DNA of 59,061 nt from an uncultured Chromatiaceae bacterium (GTDB lineage: Bacteria > Pseudomonadota > Gammaproteobacteria > Tenderiales > Tenderiaceae), in contig CAMYNQ010000004.1 of NCBI GenBank assembly GCA_947259785.1, positions 1 through 59,061 of the forward strand. The letters are read 5' to 3'. Of the stretch, positions 46,804-57,432 are shown in pieces (positions within the stretch are counted from its first letter, which is position 1; the number at the start of each line of letters is the position of its first letter). The notes below the pieces were generated by a model. That model saw only the letters and a program-made list of their open reading frames with translations. It searched no databases and was not told the origin of the DNA. The position numbers and the translations under genes are program-made.

Positions 46804-47568
46804 TTAAGAAAAACCATCTTTCCAGTAGCGCAGGGTTTTGAATACATGGGCCGGGCTGGTCAGTGTTTTAGCGCTGAATTTTTCTGCGCTGGTTTTTACC
46901 TCGTCAAACTGACAACGCAGGAACGGGTTAGTTGCCAGTTCACGCTGTAGTGTCGAGGGCAGCGTAGGTTGTCCCTGCTGTCGTTTTTCCGTCTCTGTCG
47001 CTATGCGTAGCATAATCTGTGTGTTTCCTGGTTCTACGGCCTGGGCGAATTTTAGATTGCTCAAGGTGTATTCATGGGTACAGTAGATATCTGTATTTAT
47101 CGGCAGCTTGGTGATTTTATCCAGGGAATCATAAAGTTGTTCAGCGCTGCCACCTAGCAGTCGGCCGCAGCCGGCGGCGAACAGGGTGTCGCCACAAAAC
47201 AGGGCCTGGTGGCCATAAAAGGCGATGTGGTCCTGGGTGTGGCCGGGTACTTCCAGTACTTCCAGGTCCAGCTCGTTGATATGGATGCGTTGACCGGATA
47301 CACAGGGGTGGCTGAGGCCGGGTGTCTGTCTAGAAGCTGGGCCATAGACAGGTACTTGAGAGCGCTTTAATAGTGTTTCTATGCCGTTGACGTGGTCCCA
47401 GTGGTTATGGGTAACGAGGATGGCAGCCAGCTGCAGGCCTTGTTGCTGCAGGGCTTTTTGCACTGGTGCGGCATCGCCGGGGTCGATCACTACAGCTTGG
47501 TGGTCGCCAAATTGAATGAGCCAGATATAATTGTCGGAAAAGATGGGGATTGGGCTGATTTTAATCAT
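46804..47568 (-). CDS. gloB: hydroxyacylglutathione hydrolase (glyoxalase II)
   Basis: THNHWDHVNGIETLL; VPGHTQDHIAFYG; FCGDTLFAAGCGRLLGG; start at MIKISPIPIFSDNYIWLIQF. Confidence 0.95.
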   Translation of the reverse strand: MIKISPIPIFSDNYIWLIQFGDHQAVVIDPGDAAPVQKALQQQGLQLAAILVTHNHWDHVNGIETLLKRSQVPVYGPASRQTPGLSHPCVSGQRIHINELDLEVLEVPGHTQDHIAFYGHQALFCGDTLFAAGCGRLLGGSAEQLYDSLDKITKLPINTDIYCTHEYTLSNLKFAQAVEPGNTQIMLRIATETEKRQQGQPTLPSTLQRELATNPFLRCQFDEVKTSAEKFSAKTLTSPAHVFKTLRYWKDGFS

Positions 47569-47628
47569 GGCAGTATGCTGACAAGCATTGTCGTCCAGGT
47601 CAATCCGCTGTAACTCAGGGAATAGAAC

Positions 47629-48399
47629 ATGATAGCCGGGCTGAGACGCTGCCAGATCAATGATATTCGACAAGGCCTGCGGGCTTGGTATAACCGCCCC
47701 GTCGGGCAGTTGTTGTTGGAACAAGAGCGCGAACAGCTGGATAATATTCTGCCAACCCTGTTTGGTTACCATATTCTTCAGGTGGGTTGTTTGCTGGGTA
47801 ATGATTTATTATCCAGCAGCCGAGTATCGAACAAGGTTTTGATTGATCCTGACAGGGGCGGTGAGACTCTGACCCCGGCAGTTTACGGCTATCCCGATGC
47901 TATTCCGATAGCCTCGGACAGTGTTGATGTGGTGGTGTTGCCGCATACGCTTGAATTTGAACGTGATCCACACCAGATACTGCGTGAAGTGGATAGAGTC
48001 CTGATCCCTGAAGGCCATGTTGTGGTGCTGGGGTTTAACCCGTGGAGCCTGTGGGGCTTGTGGCGATTGTTGTTTGGACGTTCCGGCACAGCGCCCTGGT
48101 GTGGTGATTTTCTGTCTTTAACCAGGAACAAGGACTGGATGGCGCTGCTAGGTTTTGATGTGGTGCTGGTGCGACCTTATTTTTTTCGGCCGCCGTTACA
48201 GCACAGTGGAATTATGAGCAAACTTACTTTTATGGAACAGCTGGGTGCAAAATTGTGGCCGCGTCTAGCAGGCGCCTATGTGCTGGTGGCTAAAAAACGG
48301 GTAACCACCATGACACCGATCCGGCCACGCTGGAGAGCCAGAACAAGATTGATGGGCGAATTGCCCAGACCAACAACGCGGAGTGGGCGTAATGTCTGA
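47629..48399 (+). CDS. class I SAM-dependent methyltransferase (YafS-like)
   Basis: [48 protein letters not shown]; position between gloB and rnhA as in E. coli. Confidence 0.85.
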   Translation: MIAGLRRCQINDIRQGLRAWYNRPVGQLLLEQEREQLDNILPTLFGYHILQVGCLLGNDLLSSSRVSNKVLIDPDRGGETLTPAVYGYPDAIPIASDSVDVVVLPHTLEFERDPHQILREVDRVLIPEGHVVVLGFNPWSLWGLWRLLFGRSGTAPWCGDFLSLTRNKDWMALLGFDVVLVRPYFFRPPLQHSGIMSKLTFMEQLGAKLWPRLAGAYVLVAKKRVTTMTPIRPRWRARTRLMGELPRPTTRSGRNV

Positions 48400-48826
48400 A
48401 GTGGTTGAAGTGTTTACTGATGGTGCCTGCCGTGGCAATCCTGGCCCGGGCGGCTGGGGTGCCATTTTGCGCTGTAAGGGCAAGGAAAAAGAGTTGTTTG
48501 GCGGTGAAGCCGAAACCACAAATAATCGCATGGAGATGATGGCGGCGATTATGGCCTTGGAGAGCCTGAGCCGTCCATGCCAGGTGGCACTGACCACCGA
48601 TTCCAAGTATGTGCTGCAGGGCATTACTGAGTGGATTGTCGGTTGGAAAAAACGTGGCTGGAAAAATTCAGCCAAACAGCCGGTCAAAAATGTAGATCTG
48701 TGGCAACGGCTCGATGAAGTTAATGCAAAGCATGAAGTCGAATGGCACTGGGTCAAGGGCCATAGTGGCCATGATGAAAACGAACGTGCCGATGCCCTGG
48801 CCAATCGTGGCATCGATGAGTTGTAA
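48392..48826 (+). CDS. rnhA: ribonuclease HI
   Basis: [60 protein letters not shown]. Confidence 0.96.
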   Translation: MSEVVEVFTDGACRGNPGPGGWGAILRCKGKEKELFGGEAETTNNRMEMMAAIMALESLSRPCQVALTTDSKYVLQGITEWIVGWKKRGWKNSAKQPVKNVDLWQRLDEVNAKHEVEWHWVKGHSGHDENERADALANRGIDEL

Positions 48827-48855
48827 ATTGAGTAGGGTTGTAGTGGAGTAAAAAT

Positions 48856-49581
48856 ATGCGGCAAATAATTCTCGATACAGAAACCACCGGCCTGGAACAT
48901 TCTGACGGCCATCGGATTATCGAAATCGGTTGTGTTGAACTGATTAACCGGCGTCTGACCGGTAATCACTACCACCAATATATTCAACCTGAGCGTGTGG
49001 TACCGGATGATGCCATCGAGATCCATGGCATCACCAATGAATTCCTGGTCGATAAACCACTATTTGCACAGATCGCCCAAGAATTTGCTGATTTTATTAA
49101 GGGTGCCGAGCTGGTTATCCATAACGCTCCCTTTGATGTTGGTTTTATCAATTATGAGTTTGCACGGCTGGGGCCGGAGTGGGGCAAGGTTCAGGATCAG
49201 TGCAGCATTCTTGATACGCTGAAGATGGCGCGTGAAATGCACCCGGGGCAGCGCAATACCCTGGACGCGTTATGTAAGCGTTACGATATAGACAACGCCA
49301 GCCGTACCCTGCATGGTGCCTTGCTTGATTCGGAGATTCTAGCTGACGTTTATTTGGCCATGACCGGTGGCCAGACATCGTTGTTTATGGAAGCAGAAAA
49401 AGAGCGGTCGACAGCGGAGCATAGTCAGGAGCGGGCGTTAATCAGTGCTGATCGTCCGCCGCTGCGGGTTATCAGTGCCAGCGCTGAAGAACTCACTGCG
49501 CATGCTGGTTATATGGATGTCGTCGAAAAGTCTGCCGGCGGCATGTCACTTTGGCGTGAGTTGGAATCTGATGTTAACTAG
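48856..49581 (+). CDS. dnaQ: DNA polymerase III subunit epsilon
   Basis: MRQIILDTETTGLEHSDGHRIIEIGCVELINRRLTGNHYHQYI; HNAPFDVGFINYEF; adjacent to rnhA. Confidence 0.96.
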   Translation: MRQIILDTETTGLEHSDGHRIIEIGCVELINRRLTGNHYHQYIQPERVVPDDAIEIHGITNEFLVDKPLFAQIAQEFADFIKGAELVIHNAPFDVGFINYEFARLGPEWGKVQDQCSILDTLKMAREMHPGQRNTLDALCKRYDIDNASRTLHGALLDSEILADVYLAMTGGQTSLFMEAEKERSTAEHSQERALISADRPPLRVISASAEELTAHAGYMDVVEKSAGGMSLWRELESDVN

Positions 49582-49819
49582 TTGGCTGTTCAATCTTGGT
49601 AAAATCTAGCTATACTCGTGCGAATCAGTCAGACATAACAAACAATTAATCGACAAGATTTGTTGCATATTGAAGCTTAGATATGCCTGCTAGATATTGA
49701 TTGCGTTGTGCATTGTTTTAAGAACATGTGGGTGTTGCATGATTGCGAAGCTCCCTCAAGGATGAATCTGTATCACATCAACTACTGCGGTGCTAAGCCG
49801 GGGCCAGTCAGGGGGAAAA

Positions 49820-51724
49820 ATGCAAAAATTTACCAATGGTGTTTTGAAACTAAGTCGCTTGACCTTGTTAACTACTATCACCGTCTCGGGTGTCAGTGGT
49901 TGTGGCGGCAAACAAGTTGCCATCAAACCTGTTGAACGAAATGTGGTTGCCGTGGCGATGGAGCAGCAAGCCGTTGTAGCTGAGTCGGTTGCTGCAGAGT
50001 CTGAGTCTTATCTAGTTGATCCTTCCCCCGAGCGATTGGTTTTGGCGGCCCGGTATGGCCAGTCCAGGGGGGTTAAGTATTTTCTTGAGGGGGGCATGGC
50101 TGTCGATGTCAAGGACGCCTACGGTAATACTGCCCTGATCGCGGCCGCCAGTAACGGTCAAGTTGAGATGGTGGAGCTGTTATTGGCGCGTGGTGCTGAG
50201 ATCAATGCAAGCAATAAAGAAGAGTTTACTGCTCTGATGGGGGCGGCGGTTAAAGGCCATTATGAGCTGGCCCATACTCTGATTGGCTCGGGTGCCGAGG
50301 TCAACGCCATGAATAATGATGCCGAAACGGCATTGTCCATGGCAGTGAAATATGGTCATTACAAAGCGGCGAAGGTTTTGTTGAAGGGGGGTGCCAACCC
50401 TAACCTGTCTAATTCGCTGCCCGCAAATGTCAGCAATAGTGGCTATACGCCATTGATGTATACCGCGACGTCGGGCGTCACCCGGCAGTCGGTCGACTGG
50501 GCCGCCATGGCGCAATTGTTGATTGCCAATGGTGCCAATCCCAATCTCAGTAGTCGTCATGGTGATGCTGCGCTGAATCTTGCCCGTAGCAGAAATAATG
50601 CTGAGGTGGTTGCGGTGCTTAAAAAGGCTGGCGCCAAGGATGACAAAGTTTATGCCGTACTGAACTTGGACGAGACCCTGCTTAAGGCTGCCAGGCTGGG
50701 TGATTACATCAAGGTAAAACAGGTGTTAGCCAATGGTGCCAATCCTGATTTTTCGGACAAGAATGGTGTGACACCACTGTTAGCAGCGGCCCACCGAGGC
50801 AGCTCTGCAACGTTGAGGATGCTGCTGGCAGCTAATGTTGAAGTGAATTTTGTGCCGTCTGGTTTGCGTCAGTATGCCCTATCGAAATCTCACGCGCCGC
50901 TTAATGAACGAGAGTTAATGGAAGCTGCTTCGCGTGGTGAAACGGCTTTGAATGCGGCAGTACGCCAGGGCCATATCGAGGAGGCCTATTTCCTGCTTAG
51001 CAACGGTGCCAACATCGGTCTGGCCAATCGTCATGGTGAAACGCCACTGTTTGTGGCTGTGGCGGCGGGTAATCTGGGTATGGTCAAGATGCTGCTTGAG
51101 CGCGGTGCCAACCCAAATTCTGTTGAGCAGGATAATCGGCGTAACCGCTTGGCTCTGGCAAAACATGCGATGGGTAAAAATAGCGTTCTAATTACGGCTG
51201 TGCAGAAGGGGTATTTGGATGTGAGCAAGTTATTGGTCGAGGCCGGTGCAGATGTCGATTACCGTGGTTTTATGGGTAAGACAGCTGTCTATGTTGCGGT
51301 TGAGAATGGTCGTCGTAAGCAATTGGGTTATTTGCTAGAAAAAAAAGCCAATCTGAATATTAGCAGTCGGGCTGGGATTAGCCCGTTGATGGAGGCGGCT
51401 AAACTTGGTAATCGTCACCTGGTGGCTGACCTGCTTGGCAGTGCGGCCAGCGTAAATGCGATTGAGCGGCCTGAGCTAGGCTATGCCCGTGAAACACAGG
51501 GAGGTAGTAGCAGTGGTATGACGGCCTTGATGTTTGCGGCTCGTGGTGGCCACGATGATGTGGTCGATCAGTTGCTCCAGGCTGGGGCAGAGATCAATAT
51601 TCATAATGTCAATGGTGAAAATGCACGAGCGATTGCCAGTGCGGCTGGTTATGATGAGATTGTTGAAATGTTGTCGTCTGATGCCCGTCAGAATACCGTT
51701 ACCTTGTCTACGATTGATAGATAA
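49820..51724 (+). CDS. ankyrin-repeat lipoprotein
   Basis: MQKFTNGVLKLSRLTLLTTITVSGVSGCGG lipoprotein-like leader, then many ankyrin units (e.g. YGNTALIAAASNGQVEMVELLLARGAEINASNKEEFTALMGAAVKGHYELAHTLIGSGAEVNAMN). Confidence 0.9.
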   Translation: MQKFTNGVLKLSRLTLLTTITVSGVSGCGGKQVAIKPVERNVVAVAMEQQAVVAESVAAESESYLVDPSPERLVLAARYGQSRGVKYFLEGGMAVDVKDAYGNTALIAAASNGQVEMVELLLARGAEINASNKEEFTALMGAAVKGHYELAHTLIGSGAEVNAMNNDAETALSMAVKYGHYKAAKVLLKGGANPNLSNSLPANVSNSGYTPLMYTATSGVTRQSVDWAAMAQLLIANGANPNLSSRHGDAALNLARSRNNAEVVAVLKKAGAKDDKVYAVLNLDETLLKAARLGDYIKVKQVLANGANPDFSDKNGVTPLLAAAHRGSSATLRMLLAANVEVNFVPSGLRQYALSKSHAPLNERELMEAASRGETALNAAVRQGHIEEAYFLLSNGANIGLANRHGETPLFVAVAAGNLGMVKMLLERGANPNSVEQDNRRNRLALAKHAMGKNSVLITAVQKGYLDVSKLLVEAGADVDYRGFMGKTAVYVAVENGRRKQLGYLLEKKANLNISSRAGISPLMEAAKLGNRHLVADLLGSAASVNAIERPELGYARETQGGSSSGMTALMFAARGGHDDVVDQLLQAGAEINIHNVNGENARAIASAAGYDEIVEMLSSDARQNTVTLSTIDR

Positions 51725-51855
51725 TTAAGGTGCCGCTGAGCAATTCCTATACGGCTGCTCTGAGTCCAAAACATCTAATTTCTGTGTTTTTCGCCTTGAA
51801 CTTGAATATTTTGAATCTCACATCAACTCGCCCAGAATTAATCAGAGGCACCTAA

Positions 51856-52311
51856 ATGATAAAAAACCTACAGCGTTTCTTTGACCAGAAAATTCAATCT
51901 ATCAGTGGTGGCCAGACAGCAATTTTGCCTGAACGTGCCTTGCAGCTTGCCACGGCCTCTTTGTTGATAGAGGTTTCTCGTGCCGATTTTCATATTGATG
52001 CAAAAGAGCAGCGGACAATTGCCGATGCAATTCAAGCATTTTTTTCGCTTTCTGCCGCAGAAACTCGAGAGATTATTGAGTTGGCGGAGAGTGAAGTTGA
52101 CGATGTCACCTGTTTGTTCGAGTTTACTCGTCTGGTGAATGAAAACTTTGATTACTCACAAAAACTCAAGATTGTTGAAATGATGTGGGCTGTCTCTTAT
52201 GCCGACCTGGATAAAGATAAATATGAAGAACACTTGATAAGAAAGGTGAGTGATTTGCTGTATGTGTCGCACTCCGATTTTGTCCGTCTGCGCCATTCAA
52301 CTGAGCCTTAA
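51856..52311 (+). CDS. TerB-family protein
   Basis: LATASLLIEVSRADFHIDAKEQRTIADAIQAFF; MMWAVSYADLDKDKYEEHLIRKVSDLL. Confidence 0.85.
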   Translation: MIKNLQRFFDQKIQSISGGQTAILPERALQLATASLLIEVSRADFHIDAKEQRTIADAIQAFFSLSAAETREIIELAESEVDDVTCLFEFTRLVNENFDYSQKLKIVEMMWAVSYADLDKDKYEEHLIRKVSDLLYVSHSDFVRLRHSTEP

Positions 52312-52483
52312 TAGCTGAGTAATTTACTAGGTAATATTTTTTTCTTTCCAGCCGCTAGTTCTGTGACTATCTTAATTCCTGACTATTATTATTGGATATA
52401 AAGTGTATTTACAGTACATTTTTAAGTGGTTAGTATTTGAGCGGGGATAGATTGAGAATTTTTACAGTGACTAGGAGAAAATA

Positions 52484-53680
52484 ATGTTTGGATTTCTAAA
52501 AAGCTTGTTTGGTGGGGCCAAACCAGCGCCTTTGTTTGAGCGTATCGGTGGTGAAGCGGCTGTTAATGCTGCGGTTGATGTTTTTTATCGCAAGGTGCTG
52601 GCGGATGATCGTATCAACCAGTTTTTTGAAGGTGTGGATATGGACAAGCAGTCGGCCAAGCAAAAAGCTTTCTTGACTATGGCCCTGGGTGGTCCAACCA
52701 ACTACACGGGCAAGGACATGCGTCTGGGCCATGCCCACCTGGTTGAGAAAGGGTTGAACGGCTCGCATTTTGATGCTGTCATGGAAAACCTGGCTGCTAC
52801 GTTGACCGAACTGGGCGTGCCCGCTGATCTGATCGGCGAAGCAGCTGCGATTGCCGAAAGCACTCGCGCTGATGTGTTGGCAGGTTATACCGCAGAAGAA
52901 AAGGCGGCCATGGGTGGAGACAAGAGCCTGTATGAGCGTATCGGTGGTGATGCGGCGGTCAACGCTGCCGTAGATGTTTTCTACCGCAAGGTGCTGGCAG
53001 ATGATCGCATTAATATGTTCTTTGAAGGTGTGGACATGGGCAAGCAGTCTGCCAAGCAAAAGGCCTTCCTGACCATGGCCCTGGGTGGCCCAAGCAATTA
53101 TACCGGCAGGGACATGCGCCTGGGCCATGCCCACTTGGTGGAAAAGGGGCTGAATGGCTCGCATTTTGATGCTGTCATGGAAAACCTGGCTGCTACGCTG
53201 ACCGAACTGGGCGTGCCCGCTGATCTGATTGGCGAAGCGGCTGCGATTGCCGAAAGTACTCGCGCCGACGTGCTGGCAGGATATACCGATGAAGAGAAGG
53301 CGACCATCCCAGGTAATCAAAGTCTTTATGAACGTATCGGTGGTGATGCGGCGGTCAATGCGGCGGTTGATGTATTCTATCGCAAGGTGCTGGCGGATGA
53401 TCGCATCAACATGTTCTTTGAAGGTGTGGATATGGACAAGCAGTCGGCCAAGCAAAAGGCCTTCCTGACTATGGCCCTGGGTGGCCCAAGCAACTACAGC
53501 GGCAAAGACATGCGTGAAGGACATGCCCATCTGGTGGCTAAAGGTTTGAACGACTCGCATTTTGACGCGGTGATGGAAAACCTGGGAGCCACGCTGACTG
53601 AGCTGGGTGTGCCTGGAGATCTGATCGCCGAAGCGGCTGCGATTGCTGAAAGCACACGTAACGATGTGCTGGGTAAATAA
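52484..53680 (+). CDS. triple-domain group 1 truncated haemoglobin
   Basis: Three tandem copies of L(F/Y)ERIGGxAAVNAAVDVFYRKVLADDRIN.FFEGVDM.KQSAKQKAFLTMALGGP.NY.G.DMR.GHAHLV.KGLN.SHFDAVMENL.ATLTELGVP.DLI.EAAAIAESTR.DVL. Confidence 0.95.
   Translation: MFGFLKSLFGGAKPAPLFERIGGEAAVNAAVDVFYRKVLADDRINQFFEGVDMDKQSAKQKAFLTMALGGPTNYTGKDMRLGHAHLVEKGLNGSHFDAVMENLAATLTELGVPADLIGEAAAIAESTRADVLAGYTAEEKAAMGGDKSLYERIGGDAAVNAAVDVFYRKVLADDRINMFFEGVDMGKQSAKQKAFLTMALGGPSNYTGRDMRLGHAHLVEKGLNGSHFDAVMENLAATLTELGVPADLIGEAAAIAESTRADVLAGYTDEEKATIPGNQSLYERIGGDAAVNAAVDVFYRKVLADDRINMFFEGVDMDKQSAKQKAFLTMALGGPSNYSGKDMREGHAHLVAKGLNDSHFDAVMENLGATLTELGVPGDLIAEAAAIAESTRNDVLGK
52532..53680 (+). repeat. in-frame tandem repeat, 396-bp period, units starting at 52532, 52928, 53324 (third lacks the linker)
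   Basis: High nucleotide similarity between units, constant 132-aa spacing. Confidence 0.95.
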
Positions 53681-53702
53681 GTCCTAGCGCTAAAAGCAAA
53701 AT

Positions 53703-53737
53703 AAAAGGCGCTGCCTGGTAACGGGTAGCGCCTTTTT
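53703..53737 (+). terminator. Rho-independent terminator after the globin gene
   Basis: aaaaggcgctgcc-tggtaacgg-gtagcgccttttt; A/T tracts on both sides suggest it may act bidirectionally. Confidence 0.8.
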
Positions 53738-53756
53738 CGTTTTTATAGTGCCAGGT

Positions 53757-54053
53757 TTATATTTTGAATTTATGCACCATCGTTGATAGATCATTGGTTA
53801 GCTGATCAAGTTGTTGGCAGGTAATGTTTAGCTTTAGGGTGTCATCCGTGCTGCGTTCACAAACGTTGTAGATGTTGCTGATGTTACAGCTCATCTCTTC
53901 GGCAACTGAGCTTTGTTGTAGTGCGGCAGAGGCAATCCCATCGCTTATTTCATCAATCTGCTGGATCATTTTTGATGCATTCTGGGCGGTGGATCGCAGT
54001 TTTTCTATCATCGCCTGAATTTGTTCAGTAGAGTTTTGGGTTTGCTTGTTCAA
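53757..54053 (-). pseudogene. C-terminal remnant of a methyl-accepting chemotaxis protein
   Basis: MIQQIDEISDGIASAALQQSSVAEEMSCNISNIYNV..LTNDLSTMVHKFKI matches the C-terminal helix of MCPs; signalling hairpin, HAMP and sensor absent; stop codon upstream in frame. Confidence 0.7.
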
Positions 54054-54147
54054 TAGTTGTTTGTCCCCGTAATTTCTATCCGGATTTGCTAGAATGGCGG
54101 GCTTTTCTTATAGAACTATTGTGTTAACAAGGATTTAAGGCACTGAA

Positions 54148-55551
54148 ATGACGGTACGCACCCGCTTTGCCCCCAGCCCGACTGGCTATCTTCACATTGG
54201 CGGCGCCCGCACGGCGCTGTTTTCCTGGCTTTATGCACGCAAGCACGGCGGCCGTTTTGTGCTGCGTATCGAGGACACTGACCTTGAACGTTCCACTGCT
54301 GAGTCGGTGAATGCCATTCTTGAAGGGATGACCTGGTTAGGTTTGGAATACGATGAAGGGCCGTTTTATCAGACCGACCGTTTTGAGCGTTACAAAGAGG
54401 TCATCCAGCAGCTGCTCGATCAGGGTGACGCCTATTATTGCTATTGCTCCAAGGAAGAGCTGGACAGCATGCGCGAACAGCAGATGGCCAATAAGCAGAA
54501 GCCGCGTTACAACAGCAAGTGTCGTGATAGTACTGAGGTACGCGAGGGTGTTGAGCCGGTGATTCGTTTCCGTAATCCCATTGATGGTGAAGTGGTGATT
54601 GATGATCTGATCAAGGGCAGGGTAGTGATCAAAAATAGTGAGCTGGATGACTTGGTCATCGCTCGTCCTGATGGCTCGCCGACCTACAACCTGACTGTTG
54701 TGGTCGACGATGCTGACATGAAGATGGATTACGTTATCCGTGGCGATGATCACCTCAATAATACTCCGCGGCAGATCAACATCCTCAAAGCCCTAAATAT
54801 TGAACCGCCCAAGTACGCCCATGTGCCGATGATCTTGGGAGGTGACGGCAAGCGTCTGTCCAAGCGTCATGGCGCGGTGAGCGTTATGTCGTATCGTGAA
54901 GATGGTTTTCTGCCTGAGGTGGTACTGAATTATCTGGTGCGCCTGGGTTGGTCTCATGGCGACCAGGAAGTGTTTTCGTTGGATGAGATGATCAATCTGT
55001 TCAGTCTGGAGGCTTGCAATAAAGCCGCCTCGACCTTTAACCAGGAAAAGCTGTTGTGGTTGAATCATCAGTACATCATGAATTCTGATCCTGCCCATGT
55101 TGCCCATCACCTTAGTTATCATTTGGGCAATATTGATATTGATCCCACCACTGGCCCAGAGATTCTTGAGGTAATCAAGGCGCAGTGTGAAAAGGCCAAG
55201 ACTCTGGTTGATCTGGCCAAGGTGTGTGAGTTCTATTACCGTGACCCGGCTGAATACAATGCCAAGTCGGCTAAGAAGGCCTTTGCCGGTGGTGCTGCTA
55301 ATGTTTTGTCAGAGTTGCATGATGCGATGGATGGCATGGATGATTGGAGTCGTGAATCAATTCACGCAGTCTTACAACAGGTAGTGGACAAGCTTGAGGT
55401 TGGCTTTGGCAAGGTGGGTATGCCGGCGCGTCTGGCAGTGACTGGTGGCGCGCCGTCGCCAGATCTGGATTTGGTGATCTATCTGGTTGGCAAAGAGGCC
55501 TGTCTGCGTCGTTTTGTTATGGCGATTGAATTCATTAAGGCTGCTGCGTAA
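54148..55551 (+). CDS. gltX: glutamyl-tRNA synthetase
   Basis: [43 protein letters not shown] (KMSKS-like). Confidence 0.97.
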   Translation: MTVRTRFAPSPTGYLHIGGARTALFSWLYARKHGGRFVLRIEDTDLERSTAESVNAILEGMTWLGLEYDEGPFYQTDRFERYKEVIQQLLDQGDAYYCYCSKEELDSMREQQMANKQKPRYNSKCRDSTEVREGVEPVIRFRNPIDGEVVIDDLIKGRVVIKNSELDDLVIARPDGSPTYNLTVVVDDADMKMDYVIRGDDHLNNTPRQINILKALNIEPPKYAHVPMILGGDGKRLSKRHGAVSVMSYREDGFLPEVVLNYLVRLGWSHGDQEVFSLDEMINLFSLEACNKAASTFNQEKLLWLNHQYIMNSDPAHVAHHLSYHLGNIDIDPTTGPEILEVIKAQCEKAKTLVDLAKVCEFYYRDPAEYNAKSAKKAFAGGAANVLSELHDAMDGMDDWSRESIHAVLQQVVDKLEVGFGKVGMPARLAVTGGAPSPDLDLVIYLVGKEACLRRFVMAIEFIKAAA

Positions 55552-55562
55552 GGACTATTGCA

Positions 55563-57251
55563 ATGAGCGAAACCAATACTCCAACTAATTTTATCCGCCA
55601 GATTATTGATGAAGATCTGGCTTCAGGTAAACATAACAATATTGTCACCCGTTTTCCGCCTGAACCGAACGGTTATCTGCACATCGGTCATGCTAAGTCG
55701 ATTGCCCTGAATTTTGGTATTGCTGAAGATTATAAGGGTGGCTGTAATCTGCGTTTTGATGATACCAATCCGCACAAAGAAGACATGGAGTTCGTCGCAT
55801 CCATTCAGGATGATGTTAAATGGTTGGGTTTTCAGTGGGCCGGTCAGCCATATTACGCCTCTAACTATTTCGATAAGTTGTATGAGTTTGCCATTGAGTT
55901 AATTAATACGGGTAAAGCCTATGTTTGTGAACTGAGTGCGGATGAAACACGTGAATATCGTGGCTCGTTGAAACAACCGGGTAAGGATAGTCCATTCCGT
56001 AATCGTTCGGTGGCAGATAATCTCGATCAATTCGAACGCATGAAAAATGGTGAGTTTGAGGATGGTGCCAAGGTGTTGCGGGCCAAGATCGATATGACCT
56101 CAGCGAATATTAACCTGCGTGATCCGATGCTGTATCGCATCCGTCATGGTGTGGTTCACCATCAAACGGGTAAGGCCTGGTGCATCTATCCTATGTATGA
56201 TTTTACTCACCCCATCAGCGATGCCCTGGAGGGGATTACCCACTCTATTTGTACCTTGGAGTTCGAGGATCACCGCCCGCTCTATGATTGGGTGCTGGAT
56301 AATATTTCAATTGATTGCCATCCACAGCAGATTGAGTTTTCGCGTCTGAACCTGGAATATACGGTGCTGAGCAAACGTAAGCTGACCCAGTTGGTGTCAG
56401 AAGGTTTTGTCGAAGGCTGGGATGACCCGCGCATGCCGACTATTGCCGGTGTTCGCCGCCGTGGTTATACCCCGGCAGCACTGCGCGAGTTCTGTCGGCG
56501 CATCGGTGTCACCAAGAGTGAAGGTACAGTGGAGATGGAGTTGTTGGAAAATACGCTTCGCGAAGATCTTAATGTTAATGCGCCTCGACGCATGGGTGTG
56601 CTGGAGCCACTGAAGGTAGTTATTACTAATTACCCTGAAGGGCAGGTGGAAGAGCTGGAGTCACCCAATCATCCGCAGGATGAGCGCTTTGGTGCGCGCA
56701 AGACACCATTCTGCAAGGAGGTCTATATCGAACAGGAGGATTTCCGCGAAGAGGCCAACAAGAAATACAAACGTCTGGTTATGGGTAAAGCGGTGCGGTT
56801 ACGTAATGCCTACATTATTCAGTGTGATGAGGTGATTAAGGACGCTCATGGCGATGTGATCGAGCTGCACTGTAGCTATGTGCCGGACTCTATTGGTCAG
56901 ACGCCCGAGGGTGCGCCTAAGCCGCGTGGTGTGATTCATTGGGTCTCAGCTCGTCACGGCATCAATGCCGAGGTGCGCATGTATGATCGCCTGTTTGCCC
57001 ATCCATCGCCCGATGCCGAAGCGAATAAGGAAGGTAAGGCCTTTACCGAATTCCTCAACCCGGGTTCATTGCGCAGTTTGACTCAGTGCGTGCTTGAGCC
57101 AGCGCTGGCCGAGGCCAAACCGGGTGAGGTGTTTCAGTTTGAACGGCAGGGTTATTTCTGTGCCGATGCCGACCATGCTCACGGCAGGCCCGTGTTTAAT
57201 CGTACTGTCACCCTGCGTGATACCTGGGCCAAAACTGAGAAAAAAGGCTAG
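55563..57251 (+). CDS. glnS: glutaminyl-tRNA synthetase
   Basis: [53 protein letters not shown]. Confidence 0.97.
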   Translation: MSETNTPTNFIRQIIDEDLASGKHNNIVTRFPPEPNGYLHIGHAKSIALNFGIAEDYKGGCNLRFDDTNPHKEDMEFVASIQDDVKWLGFQWAGQPYYASNYFDKLYEFAIELINTGKAYVCELSADETREYRGSLKQPGKDSPFRNRSVADNLDQFERMKNGEFEDGAKVLRAKIDMTSANINLRDPMLYRIRHGVVHHQTGKAWCIYPMYDFTHPISDALEGITHSICTLEFEDHRPLYDWVLDNISIDCHPQQIEFSRLNLEYTVLSKRKLTQLVSEGFVEGWDDPRMPTIAGVRRRGYTPAALREFCRRIGVTKSEGTVEMELLENTLREDLNVNAPRRMGVLEPLKVVITNYPEGQVEELESPNHPQDERFGARKTPFCKEVYIEQEDFREEANKKYKRLVMGKAVRLRNAYIIQCDEVIKDAHGDVIELHCSYVPDSIGQTPEGAPKPRGVIHWVSARHGINAEVRMYDRLFAHPSPDAEANKEGKAFTEFLNPGSLRSLTQCVLEPALAEAKPGEVFQFERQGYFCADADHAHGRPVFNRTVTLRDTWAKTEKKG

Positions 57252-57296
57252 TTGAGAAAGAATTCTAAAAAAGTGCCAGAAAACTAAGATTCTCTC

Positions 57297-57325
57297 TTGA
57301 CGCAATTGTTTTGCCCTCGTAGAAT
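57297..57325 (+). promoter_or_regulatory. sigma70-type promoter of the tRNA-Ala/tRNA-Glu unit (TTGACG - 17 bp - TAGAAT)
   Basis: Near-consensus hexamers with 17-bp spacing, 13 nt upstream of tRNA-Ala. Confidence 0.8.
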
Positions 57326-57338
57326 ACGCCTCTCTTTC

Positions 57339-57414
57339 GGGGCTATAGCTCAGCTGGGAGAGCGCTACACTGGCAGTGTAGAGGTCGGCGGTTCGATCCC
57401 GCCTAGCTCCACCA
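57339..57414 (+). tRNA. tRNA-Ala(GGC)
   Basis: 76-nt cloverleaf, anticodon loop CTGGCAG, G3:T70 pair in acceptor (GGGGCTA/TAGCTCC), encoded CCA. Confidence 0.96.
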
Positions 57415-57432
57415 GGACACAAGGTTTCGTGT

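Noticed and set aside
52496-53560. 354-aa minus-strand ORF antisense to the globin gene
   Set aside because: Shadow ORF created by codon usage and repeated three times because the sense gene is a tandem repeat; low-complexity His/Ile/Gln composition and no start context.
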